Shown piece by piece: positions 1 to 6,772 of a DNA stretch of 13,759 nucleotides. The notes under the pieces are model-generated. The model had not been told where the DNA came from and did not search any database. It saw only the letters and a program-made list of their open reading frames with translations. The DNA is from Myxococcales bacterium (lineage in GTDB: Bacteria > Myxococcota > Polyangia > HGW-17 > SLPX01). The stretch lies in the NCBI GenBank assembly GCA_007131745.1, contig SLPX01000192.1:1-13759 (forward strand), read 5' to 3'. Made by a program: the position numbers and the translations under genes. Each line of letters opens with the position of its first letter. Positions within the stretch are counted from its first letter, which is position 1.

Positions 1-1093
1 CGTCTCCATCCTCGTCGTGGCCGGAGAGACACGCTGAAATATTGAAAGTGCAGTCAGGGTTGCACGTCACTGTTCCATTAGAACGGCAACCATGATCCGC
101 GCAGGTATTCAGACCACCCAGATTCGTACCGTCGCATTCCTCGTCGCCGTTTATGGTCCCGTCGCCGCAATATCCGCTGCAACCGGATGTGTCGAAATCC
201 GAGCAATCTGCAAGACAACCGAGCGTGCCGCTGTAAAACCCTTGCGAAACACAGGTTTCCCCGGCCAGGTCCGTCCCGTCGCAGACTTCGGGCCCGTTTA
301 TGGTCCCATCGCCGCAATATCCGCTGCAACTCGATGTGTCGAAATCCGAGCAATCTGCAAGACAACCGAGCGTGCCGCTGTAAAACCCTTGCGAAACACA
401 GGTTTCCCCGGCCAGGTCCGTCCCGTCACAAACTTCGGCTCCCTCCCTGATGTTGTTTCCACAAACCGGCCCCGGGCCTGTGCAGCCCGAAACGTCGAAG
501 CCCGAGCAGTCTGCGAGACATGCCAGGTCTCCAGATGCAAATCCCTGTGTTTCACATGTCTCTCCCTTGAGATCGGTCCCGTCACAAACTTCTCCGTATT
601 CCGCTATGTTGTTTCCACAGACAGAAGAATTGCAGTCGGATGTGTCGAACCCAGAGCAGTCTTCGAGACATGCCAGGTCCCCGAAGTTGTAACCAAGCGA
701 TATGCAGGTTTGTCCCGCCAGGTCCGTCCCGTCACAAACTTCGGACCCTTCCCTGATGTTGTTTCCACAAACCGGCCCCGTCCCGGTGCAACCCGAAACA
801 TCGAAACCCGAGCAGTCTGCAAGACATGCAAGGTCTCCGCCCTGAAAACCTTGCGATATACAGGTTTCCCCGCCCAGGTCCGTCCCGTCGCAGGCTTCCC
901 CGGGTTCCGCCACATTGTTTCCGCAAACGTAAACCGTTTCGTTGTTGTTGTTGTTGTTGTTATCTTGGTTTATGGGGTCGACGCCGGCGGTGTCGAAAGA
1001 GCAGGCTGCAACCAGCACAAACACAGATGAAACAAGGGTAAGCGCTCTGCATGAAAACAGCTTAAACCCGAATCTGAGAAGGCAGGAAAACAT
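1..1093 (-). CDS. Cys-rich repeat lipoprotein, C-terminus off window
   Basis: Open minus-strand frame of 364 codons with no stop before the left edge, so only the N-terminal part is seen. ATG at 1093 is preceded by GGAG with 8 nt spacing. Residues 1-31 form a lipoprotein signal peptide with lipobox LVAAC (Cys31). A linker with seven consecutive Asn follows, then six tandem repeats of about 49-51 residues. Each starts CGNN or CGDG, continues E-x-CDGT(D/N)L and carries six cysteines, ending near FDxSxC in most copies. The sixth is more diverged and runs into GHDEDGD, which may bind calcium. Ser at position +2 after the lipidated Cys suggests outer-membrane sorting by the E. coli rule. Repeats of this kind are common in large surface proteins of deltaproteobacteria-like genomes; role unknown, perhaps adhesion or a disulfide-rich stalk. 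The next gene upstream on this strand is the serine hydrolase lipoprotein, 160 bp away. Confidence 0.85.
   Translation of the reverse strand, partial: MFSCLLRFGFKLFSCRALTLVSSVFVLVAACSFDTAGVDPINQDNNNNNNNETVYVCGNNVAEPGEACDGTDLGGETCISQGFQGGDLACLADCSGFDVSGCTGTGPVCGNNIREGSEVCDGTDLAGQTCISLGYNFGDLACLEDCSGFDTSDCNSSVCGNNIAEYGEVCDGTDLKGETCETQGFASGDLACLADCSGFDVSGCTGPGPVCGNNIREGAEVCDGTDLAGETCVSQGFYSGTLGCLADCSDFDTSSCSGYCGDGTINGPEVCDGTDLAGETCVSQGFYSGTLGCLADCSDFDTSGCSGYCGDGTINGDEECDGTNLGGLNTCADHGCRSNGTVTCNPDCTFNISACLSGHDEDGD
149..428 (-). repeat. Near-identical tandem repeat inside the Cys-rich gene
   Basis: Two adjacent units with a 147-bp period (49 codons), 149-281 and 296-428. I count three mismatches across 133 bp, and the stretch 186-281 is identical to 333-428 (96 bp). 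They encode the fourth and fifth six-cysteine repeats. The other repeats are much more diverged, so this pair looks like a recent in-frame duplication or gene conversion. Confidence 0.85.
941..961 (-). repeat. (GTT)7 / (AAC)7 microsatellite, poly-Asn linker
   Basis: Seven perfect GTT triplets on the plus strand, read as AAC x7 (Asn7) by the minus-strand gene. They lie between the lipidated cysteine and the first Cys-rich repeat. A change in copy number would alter linker length without breaking the frame. Confidence 0.9.
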
Positions 1094-1109
1094 TTTTAAG
1101 TCTCCGTTT

Positions 1110-1165
1110 ATGATAGGGTCTCAATGAGTTCCTCAAAACGGCTATTCTCATTGGGTTTTATTGTA
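1110..1165 (-). promoter_or_regulatory. Possible promoter/operator of the Cys-rich gene
   Basis: A 7-bp inverted repeat (CAATGAG at 1122-1128, CTCATTG at 1147-1153, 18-nt gap) lies just upstream of the start. On the minus strand TACAAT (1160-1165) could be a -10 box, which would put the inverted repeat in the 5' leader. A second candidate, TTTTGA-17-TATCAT (1133-1138 and 1110-1115), would start transcription almost on the ribosome binding site and is less likely. Both are weak calls by eye. Confidence 0.25.
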
Positions 1166-1253
1166 TCATTTATTATGCCGAAAGAAAAAACTTCTGTAAG
1201 AAAAGGACGAAATAATTACAAGGAACAAATTGGTTGTCTGAACGCATATCAAG

Positions 1254-2786
1254 TCAGTTTATTTCGACAGTGAGTGCCCTGTACGAAATGTCGGTATTGT
1301 TCGACCCTGCCTTGACGATCATCAAACGTTTTCCTGAACTGGAAAAATCATGATCCAACCTGAAATAGGGGCCATCCAATGCAGGAGAGGGAAGTTGCCA
1401 ACGGTCGAACCAGATTTCCAAGGTATCCGCTTCCGGAGCATCGATCCAAATGGTGTAGGATCGTGTTCCCGGTTGAGTGCCGGGACCATTGTCATCAAGC
1501 TGAACCGTAATGTCAGTGCCGGAAGCAAGCTGAAGGGGAGGCGCTGTGGAAAGATCGGCCTGCAACCCTTCCAGTAAGTGTTTCGCAAGATCCGACATGT
1601 CGGCCTCGGAGGTCGACGGTTCGGGAAGCGAAAGCGCGATGAAGTAGCGTTTTCCCGTAGAGTTGTCGATTATAAGTGCGTGGTCGAGGCGGTCGTTGGC
1701 CGGCACAAAGCCGGTTTTATTGTATATTTCCACCGAATCTCCGAGAGCCTGGCTTACTCCCGGTTGAAGGGTTGTATCCGATGCGGAAAGCGCCGTCATT
1801 ATCCCCTGAATGTCCGCAGGCTGGATCGGGTATCGGTGTTGGTTCGGAATTTCATCGTGCAGGGTGACCCGTCGCATGATTTCCATTATTTCAAAAAGCG
1901 TGGTGCAGTTTCCCTCGTTGGGGCACTCGGGATGCTGGCCCGTGCCGATGCGCTGAGGGATAGTGCCCGCCAAGACGCCCTCCGAATAATCCATGGGAGG
2001 TGATGTCCGTAGGTTTGAACCCGGGAAGGGATGTGTATATCGTCGCTGAAGCACCATTTGGGGCAAACCATCTTCTTCAACTAAATAGGTGTCGTTCATG
2101 GTATCGAAGCCCGCAATCAACATGAGGCGGTTATAAGCAATGTTTCCGCTTACGCGAAGAGCAATGTCGTAAAGATTTTGGACCGTGCCGTGGTAAGAGC
2201 CATCGTCATCGGTAAAAGTAAGCGTCGCAGCCCCGCTGAGCCCGTAGTCGGCGAGAGTGCGAAGCGCTCCCACCGCGGCTGCAAGCTTTATCGTGGATGC
2301 CGGCCAGAAATTTCCCGTGGAGTAAACAAACCCTGTATCGTTCCAGGTGTAAAAACGAAAAGCCGGCTGATCAACTCCGTCCAGGACTTCAGCTGCCATT
2401 ATGTACGAGCCGGCGGGTGGAGAATAACCGGCCGCGGTGAAATGATGCGACAAACTCGTTCTGTCACTAACCGCGGCTGCCTGATCATACCAATTCCAAT
2501 CGGCCAAACCGTGATCTATGAGGGTTCCTCCGTCGATGGAGGGTTCTGCATCCAAGTCATGGGTGGAATCGGAAGCCATACCATCGAAAACAGTAGAGTC
2601 GATGAAAAGATCACCATCCTGTTCCGACCCGTCCACCGCTGAATCCGTCCATGTGCCTCCATCCGGATCGCTTGCAGTTCTCTCGGCTTCGGGTCCGCAG
2701 CCCGTGGCAAAGAGAATGAAAAAAACAAACCCTGAAAAAAAGATGGTCACATCCCGACGACTGGTGGTCTTCTTGGAAAATATCAT
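1254..2786 (-). CDS. Lipoprotein with beta-lactamase/DD-peptidase-like serine hydrolase domain
   Basis: 510 residues from ATG at 2786, with a modest GGAAAC upstream. Residues 1-30 are a lipoprotein signal with lipobox FATGC (Cys30). An Asp/Ser/Gly-rich, low-complexity linker follows to about residue 95. Residues 100-410 carry the three class A beta-lactamase/PBP-fold motifs in order: S164-T-I-K167 (nucleophile and general base), S213-G-N215 (the place of SDN) and K357-T-G359. I see no ExxLN omega-loop motif, so true beta-lactamase activity is doubtful; a DD-peptidase, esterase or unknown acyl-serine hydrolase is as likely (Beta-lactamase2-type family). Residues 420-510 look like a separate beta-sandwich domain. 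The protein would sit outside the cytoplasm, anchored by lipid and held off the membrane by the linker. Fold confidence is high, substrate unknown. Confidence 0.85.
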   Translation of the reverse strand: MIFSKKTTSRRDVTIFFSGFVFFILFATGCGPEAERTASDPDGGTWTDSAVDGSEQDGDLFIDSTVFDGMASDSTHDLDAEPSIDGGTLIDHGLADWNWYDQAAAVSDRTSLSHHFTAAGYSPPAGSYIMAAEVLDGVDQPAFRFYTWNDTGFVYSTGNFWPASTIKLAAAVGALRTLADYGLSGAATLTFTDDDGSYHGTVQNLYDIALRVSGNIAYNRLMLIAGFDTMNDTYLVEEDGLPQMVLQRRYTHPFPGSNLRTSPPMDYSEGVLAGTIPQRIGTGQHPECPNEGNCTTLFEIMEIMRRVTLHDEIPNQHRYPIQPADIQGIMTALSASDTTLQPGVSQALGDSVEIYNKTGFVPANDRLDHALIIDNSTGKRYFIALSLPEPSTSEADMSDLAKHLLEGLQADLSTAPPLQLASGTDITVQLDDNGPGTQPGTRSYTIWIDAPEADTLEIWFDRWQLPSPALDGPYFRLDHDFSSSGKRLMIVKAGSNNTDISYRALTVEIN

Positions 2787-3046
2787 GCAGTTTCCAACTC
2801 TTGTTTGATTATTCCAGTTTGTTTTTGTGATGCATTTTTGTCCACATGTTTTTCAGAATCCAAAACCATCACTGCGTCCCGCGGTTTGTCCACTGCCGTA
2901 AAGGACAGGCTCGCTCGTTCCACTCTCGCTGTCAATAGAGCGAGGTGCACTCATTTGAGCAAACACCCTTTCATTTTTGGAAATGCCGTTCTATGCTCCG
3001 TCTTCTCTTTTGATTGGTCTTATTTGAGTTGAAAGATGATTTAATA
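2787..3046. other. Divergent intergenic region with competing hairpins
   Basis: 260 bp between divergently transcribed genes, so it must hold the promoters of both, although I could not place convincing -35/-10 pairs. It contains an inverted repeat: CTCGCTC (2910-2916) matches GAGCGAG (2938-2944), and a second copy CTCGCT (2925-2930) can pair with the same 3' arm. The two stems are mutually exclusive. No T-run follows, so this is not a typical terminator. Confidence 0.4.
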
Positions 3047-4285
3047 ATGAACTCCGGAAAAGAATTGGACGAAAACATGAATAAGAAAGGAAATGGAAAC
3101 GGAGAGGTTTTTTCTCCTTTTCGTTTGGGTGATGTCGAGCTTCCGAACAGGGTTGTGCGAACCGCGGCCTTTGAAGGAATGTGTCCGGACGGCATTCCTT
3201 CGGAAGCCCTCGTGGAACACCATCGAAGAATGGCCGCGGGCGGAGTCGGTCTCACGACCGTGGCTTATTGCTCCGTGTCGCCTCTCGGACTCACTTTCAA
3301 AGACCAGATGTGGATGCGGACTGAAGTTGCATCCGAATTGAAGAAATTGACCGATGCCGTGCACAGCGAGGGTGGGGCAGCGTGCTTGCAACTAGGACAC
3401 GCAGGCTATTTCGCGGACAAACAAACAATCGGGCAAACCCCGTTGGGCGCTTCCAGAGCCTTAAACCTTTATGGCCTGGCCATGTCAAAACCCATGAAAG
3501 AAGGGGATATTGAAGTAGTGTTTGATGAGTTCGCACGATCGGCTCGGATGGCTCGGGAGGCAGGCTTTGATGCAGTGGAACTTCACATGGGACACGGCTA
3601 CTTGTTAAGCCAGTTTTTGTCGCCCTTTACCAACCGCCGCGATGACAAATGGGGAGGGTCATTGGAGAACAGAATGAGGCTGCCGCTGGAGGTTGCTCGA
3701 AGGGTGAGAAAAGAAGTGGGGCCTGGTTTTCCGGTGTTGGCCAAGATCAACACAACAGACGGTTTTGGAAAAGGGTTTTCCATTGATGAAGGGGTCGAAT
3801 TTGCAAAAAACCTTGCGTCCGACGGAAACGTTACGGGTCTTGTGATTTCAGGTGGGTTTGTTAGCAAGACTCCCTGGTACATGATTCGCGGGCGGGTTCC
3901 GGTAAAAGAAATGGCCGCGGTTCAGTCCAAGTGGTTTCGCAGAATGGGATTGACTCTTTTCGGCCGTATTTTTGTTCAGTTTTACCCATACGAGGATCTT
4001 TTTTTCCTGGATGATGCAAGAAAAATCAGGGATGCTGTTGATATACCCCTGGCGCTCGTGGGAGGAATACGATCAAGAGAATCCATGGAAAAAGCCGTTT
4101 CAGAAGGTTTTGACATGGTCGCCTTGGGAAGAGCGCTCATAATGGACCCTGATTTTGTATCAAAGGTACGTTCGGGTGAAACGGAGATTTCTGAATGTGA
4201 TCAATGCAATCGTTGTATAGCGGAGATGGAAAAAACCGGCATAAAGTGCGTAACACTTGAAGAAGGCCCTCTCCCGCCTGATTGA
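3047..4285 (+). CDS. NADH:flavin oxidoreductase, Old Yellow Enzyme family
   Basis: 412 residues from ATG 3047. The frame opens at a TTG (3014) without a clear ribosome site, and ATG 3077 is a plausible alternative. The protein is an FMN-binding TIM barrel (Oxidored_FMN type) over residues 20-370. Visible motifs are LGDVELPNR near the N-terminus, CLQLGHAG (about 113-120), the signature EL-HMGHGYLLSQFLSP (178-193, with HxxHGY as active-site residues), NRRDDKWGGSLENR, and the phosphate-binding LVGGIRS (337-343) and ALGRALI (359-365). The C-terminus carries C384-x2-C387-x2-C390-x10-C401, like the 4Fe-4S site of 2,4-dienoyl-CoA reductase-type members. The flavodoxin-like NADPH domains of those larger enzymes are absent. 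It should reduce activated C=C bonds, perhaps an enoate or enoyl-CoA; substrate unknown. Confidence 0.92.
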   Translation: MNSGKELDENMNKKGNGNGEVFSPFRLGDVELPNRVVRTAAFEGMCPDGIPSEALVEHHRRMAAGGVGLTTVAYCSVSPLGLTFKDQMWMRTEVASELKKLTDAVHSEGGAACLQLGHAGYFADKQTIGQTPLGASRALNLYGLAMSKPMKEGDIEVVFDEFARSARMAREAGFDAVELHMGHGYLLSQFLSPFTNRRDDKWGGSLENRMRLPLEVARRVRKEVGPGFPVLAKINTTDGFGKGFSIDEGVEFAKNLASDGNVTGLVISGGFVSKTPWYMIRGRVPVKEMAAVQSKWFRRMGLTLFGRIFVQFYPYEDLFFLDDARKIRDAVDIPLALVGGIRSRESMEKAVSEGFDMVALGRALIMDPDFVSKVRSGETEISECDQCNRCIAEMEKTGIKCVTLEEGPLPPD

Positions 4286-4290
4286 GATTT

Positions 4291-4602
4291 TCAGTCTTGT
4301 GCATCCAGTCCGGGACAACAGCCGTCCAACGTCCAGTATTTTGGAAAATCCCTGCATTGTTTCGGGCGTGCCTTGTACACCGTGCAATCCCCCCCTTTCA
4401 GTAAAACACATGAACCGTCCTCGTTTTCAATCAGGCTCAACCTGCTCCTGCTTTCGGTCAACATGGTGTATTTGTTGATAAAATCTCTTTCAGAGATGTT
4501 CAGGGCTTCGGCCAGAGCTGAAATGTCGGAATTTTCCAGAATCACGTATCCAGGCCACCTGCAACAAGCACCGCATCTTTGACAAACAAAATCCGCCGGC
4601 AT
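4291..4602 (-). CDS. YkgJ-family CxxCxxCC cysteine cluster protein
   Basis: 103 residues from ATG 4602, with a strong AAGGAG 8 nt upstream. The N-terminus has the family signature C7-x2-C10-x2-C13-C14. Further cysteines at C65, C73 (DCTVYKARPKQC) and in CRDFP / GCCPG are typical of the YkgJ family (Zn/Fe-chelating, CxxCxxCC type), and the length fits a single-domain member. Such proteins are thought to bind zinc or an Fe-S cluster, but their biochemical role is not established. The gene converges on the flavin oxidoreductase with only 5 bp between the stop codons, so the two transcripts probably overlap at their 3' ends. No shared function can be inferred from this. Confidence 0.9.
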   Translation of the reverse strand: MPADFVCQRCGACCRWPGYVILENSDISALAEALNISERDFINKYTMLTESRSRLSLIENEDGSCVLLKGGDCTVYKARPKQCRDFPKYWTLDGCCPGLDAQD

Positions 4603-4863
4603 CCGGCAAACTCCTTTTCAGAAAGCACTTTTCATGCCGTGGACCCAAAAAAAAAGGAAGAAATCAGGGTCCGGGATCGACCTCAGATTGTAGCTTAGAT
4701 CTGAACAGAGTCGAACCATGAAATTATTGGATTTTCAACCGACAAATTTGAATACTGGACCCGGTGGATGCAATGAGGCAAAAATGAAAGCCTTTGATGT
4801 TGACAGCATAACAAATCGGAATCTCCCGGTTTGTTTGTCGGTTTTTGTGGTTCAGGAGATTGA
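4603..4863. other. Divergent intergenic region with GGACCC/GGGTCC inverted repeat
   Basis: 261 bp between the divergent YkgJ-like and ECF sigma genes. GGACCC (4641-4646) and GGGTCC (4667-4672) form a 6-bp inverted repeat around a purine-rich loop with nine A in a row, lying in the likely 5' leader of the minus-strand gene. On the minus strand TACAAT (4687-4692) could be a -10 box. A perfect TTGACA (4800-4805) lies upstream of the sigma gene, but no -10 sequence sits at 16-18 bp. The sigma gene has AGGAG 5 nt before its ATG. No further gene is visible. Confidence 0.45.
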
Positions 4864-5463
4864 ATGGCGTCCGAACCCGATTTCGCGCAAGTTGAAGAAC
4901 TGGCCCGTGAGGTTTCTATGGGAGACCGGGATGCCTTCAATGGGTTGGTGGAAGCCACGCACTCAACGATCTTCAGGTTGGCTTTACGAATCACCGGTTC
5001 CAGCTCGAACGCGGAAGACGCGGTCCAGGAGACATACGTGCGGGTATGGAAGAACATCCACACACTGGAAGATTCCAGGGCGGCATTTGCCTGGATTTGC
5101 CGGATCGCGCGTAATGTCGCCTATGATTCGGTGCGAAAGCGTTCGAGGCGGAGCGGAATCTCACTTGATACGCCCTTGGGTGAAGGCCTTTCCTCACTTC
5201 ACGAATTGCTGGAATCCCAAGACAAGGGACCGGAAAGCACGGTTGTTGACAAAGACCTTGCGCGGGGAGTGTTGCAGCTTGTTAATACGCTTAAGGAAAA
5301 ACACCGAACCGTGCTGCTCCTTAGGGAGGTGGATGACATGAGTTATGAGGAAATAGCAGAGGCTTTGGGTTGCTCTATCGGCACCGTGGAATCCAGGCTT
5401 TTTCGGGCACGCAAGGCATTGGCCGGGAAATTGAAAAGGGTGTTCCGGGAGGTGGACAGATGA
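4864..5463 (+). CDS. ECF (sigma-70 family) RNA polymerase sigma factor
   Basis: 199 residues from ATG 4864 with AGGAG 5 nt upstream. Region 2 covers about residues 24-95 (DAFNGLVE, then AEDAVQETYVRVWKNI, the core-binding and -10-recognition helices). A short linker (96-135) follows, and region 4 covers about 138-190 (LLLREVDDMSYEEIAEALGC then SIGTVESRLFRARKAL, the helix-turn-helix that reads the -35 element). Length and lack of regions 1 and 3 are typical of extracytoplasmic-function sigma factors. It is the first gene of a translationally coupled operon with its presumed anti-sigma factor and a periplasmic Spy/CpxP-like protein. It therefore most likely directs an envelope or metal stress response, probably including its own operon. 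I could not identify the cognate promoter with confidence. Confidence 0.96.
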   Translation: MASEPDFAQVEELAREVSMGDRDAFNGLVEATHSTIFRLALRITGSSSNAEDAVQETYVRVWKNIHTLEDSRAAFAWICRIARNVAYDSVRKRSRRSGISLDTPLGEGLSSLHELLESQDKGPESTVVDKDLARGVLQLVNTLKEKHRTVLLLREVDDMSYEEIAEALGCSIGTVESRLFRARKALAGKLKRVFREVDR

Positions 5464-5999
5464 AATGTGGAAAAGTTTTGAAGAAGCTCTCACTTCATAT
5501 TGATGAGAGATTGGAAAAAGAAGTCTTGGAAAAAATCTCCCTCCATCTGGAATCGTGTTCCGAATGCAGGGCTGAATACAAAATCATGAAGATTTCCCAT
5601 GATTCTCTTGCATCCTTGGGCCCGGCGGAGGTTCCTGATTATCTGGCGGAAAAGTGTTTGAAAGCTGTTTCCGCTGTCGCTCCCCCTGACCGAACAAAAT
5701 GGACGGAAGAAAACAAAGGTTTGCTGAGCGGTTTTTTGGATTTCAAGTGGCCGGCGGTGGTGACAAGCGCAACCGCGTTGGCCGCTGCTCTCGTAATCGG
5801 GCTCGTTTCCGGTATTGCAGATGACCTGGCTGGATATGAACGTATTCAAGAACACGACAGAGTGGATCCAGCGGCTGAATTGCTTGCTTATGAAGAAGCC
5901 GGACTTGAAGATGATATGGCGTCCGATTGGGTTCTGGGTGATGATCCTTCTGAAACACCCGAAAGCTCCGATCAGATTGGAAAGGAAAAACCGAGATGA
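5460..5999 (+). CDS. Zinc-finger anti-sigma factor, membrane-bound
   Basis: 179 residues. ATG 5460 overlaps the sigma-factor stop (ATGA) and has GGAGG 7 nt upstream; an earlier in-frame start at 5370 lies inside the sigma gene and is rejected. The N-terminal cytoplasmic part carries the ZAS/zf-HC2 pattern: C3, H13 and H29-x3-C33-x2-C36, expected to bind zinc and hold the sigma factor. One transmembrane helix lies at about 98-119 (Ala/Val/Leu-rich, after the FLDFKW segment). The short periplasmic tail (120-179) is acidic. The usual model is that the tail, or a periplasmic partner, senses stress and releases sigma by proteolysis or conformational change. The next gene, overlapping by ATGA, encodes a likely periplasmic partner. 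Confidence 0.92.
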   Translation: MKCGKVLKKLSLHIDERLEKEVLEKISLHLESCSECRAEYKIMKISHDSLASLGPAEVPDYLAEKCLKAVSAVAPPDRTKWTEENKGLLSGFLDFKWPAVVTSATALAAALVIGLVSGIADDLAGYERIQEHDRVDPAAELLAYEEAGLEDDMASDWVLGDDPSETPESSDQIGKEKPR

Positions 6000-6454
6000 C
6001 GAAAAATGCGCGAAAGATCAAGGCTGCGGTCCTCATGGCCGGTCTTGTCGTTGCAGGAGCGCTTCTCGGCGCGAGCATTGTTTACATGTTGTTTTGCAAA
6101 TCGGTTGAACGGGCGGATTGCCCGGATGCGATCGAGGTAACAGTTGCCGAATCCCGGAGATTCAGGAGAAATTGGTATTCAAAGGAGAGGTTGGAACGAC
6201 GGATGGAAAGGTTTCGGAAACAGCTCGATCTTACGGAAGAACAAGAGGCCGCGGTTCGTGAAATTATGGTAGAAAGCTGGAAAACCCTGCGGGAAATAAG
6301 AAAACAGATCCGGCCTGATATGAGGAAAGAACGCGAAAATGCCCGTGAAAAGATCCGCGCCGTGCTCACCCAAGAACAAAAAGCTGAATACGAGAAGATG
6401 ATCGAAAGACATAGAAAACGACGGGCTGAACGACGAAAAGGCGAAAAGGGTTGA
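5996..6454 (+). CDS. Spy/CpxP-like periplasmic protein with LTxxQ motifs
   Basis: 152 residues. ATG 5996 overlaps the anti-sigma stop (ATGA). Residues 10-33 form an uncleaved-looking membrane anchor or signal, followed by a highly charged, all-helical domain. Two LTxxQ motifs are visible, L79-T-E-E-Q83 and L124-T-Q-E-Q128, spaced as in the Spy/CpxP/ZraP and CnrX-like metal-sensor families. The C-terminus is strongly basic (HRKRRAERRKG). Family members act as periplasmic chaperones or as metal sensors that signal to an anti-sigma factor, as CnrX does for CnrY/CnrH. The operon order sigma / anti-sigma / Spy-like supports a sensory role here, but no dense His/Met metal site is visible, so the signal could be unfolded protein. 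Confidence 0.82.
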   Translation: MTKNARKIKAAVLMAGLVVAGALLGASIVYMLFCKSVERADCPDAIEVTVAESRRFRRNWYSKERLERRMERFRKQLDLTEEQEAAVREIMVESWKTLREIRKQIRPDMRKERENAREKIRAVLTQEQKAEYEKMIERHRKRRAERRKGEKG

Positions 6455-6552
6455 CTGGGAGGATTTCAAGGTTAAAAAGTACCGAAACAACCGGTTCGAC
6501 TCCGGGCACTTTCAAGCCCTGGGCACGGACCGGAAGAGTTGGAAAACTTTTT

Positions 6553-6635
<83 letters not shown>

Positions 6636-6642
6636 AAATCAT

Positions 6643-6725
6643 GCGAGGATGGCGGAACTGGTAGACGCGCTGGATTTAGGTTCCAGTGGGCCGAGCCTGT
6701 GGGGGTTCGAGTCCCCCTCCTCGCA
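6643..6725 (+). tRNA. tRNA-Leu (UAG)
   Basis: Class II tRNA. Acceptor GCGAGGA (6643-6649) pairs with TCCTCGC (6718-6724), with discriminator A (6725), the leucine identity base. The anticodon loop is TTTAGGT with anticodon TAG. The variable arm pairs GGGC with GCCT, and the T stem GGGGG/CCCCC closes loop TTCGAGT. CCA is not encoded. No terminator follows before the radical SAM gene, so the tRNAs and that gene may share a transcript. Confidence 0.97.
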
Positions 6726-6772
6726 TCTCTGTACACTCCTTTTCGGACGTTGTCTCTGGAGAGTTGGTTTCC

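Noticed and set aside
149..428. Direct repeats as a possible CRISPR array
   Set aside because: Units are 147 bp, adjacent, in frame and coding; there are no short repeats with unique spacers.
92..1030. Plus-strand open frame of 312 codons across the Cys-rich gene
   Set aside because: It is antisense to a continuous minus-strand frame with a ribosome site, lipoprotein signal and clear protein repeats. The apparent repeats in this frame are only the complement of those.
3014..3046. TTG start adding 11 residues to the flavin oxidoreductase
   Set aside because: No ribosome site, and an ATG is available at 3047 ahead of the conserved domain.
4800..4828. TTGACA as a housekeeping promoter of the sigma operon
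   Set aside because: No sequence resembling TATAAT lies 16-18 bp downstream; the region there is GC-rich.
4718..5341. Plus-strand frame of 207 codons overlapping the sigma gene
   Set aside because: It is out of frame with the ECF sigma gene, which has full family motifs and its own ribosome site. This frame shows no recognisable protein.
5370..5459. Extended N-terminus of the anti-sigma factor
   Set aside because: The extra 30 residues lie within the sigma region 4 coding sequence. The ATGA overlap at 5460 with GGAGG before it is the natural start.
6480..6512. tRNA-like T arm (CCGG-TTCGACT-CCGG) before tRNA-Ser, a possible tRNA remnant
   Set aside because: The 3' acceptor strand that would follow has no partner at the expected distance upstream, and no anticodon or D arm can be drawn.
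6686..6772. Longer start of the radical SAM gene inside tRNA-Leu
   Set aside because: It would overlap the mature tRNA and add residues translated from tRNA sequence. GTG 6773 has a ribosome site.
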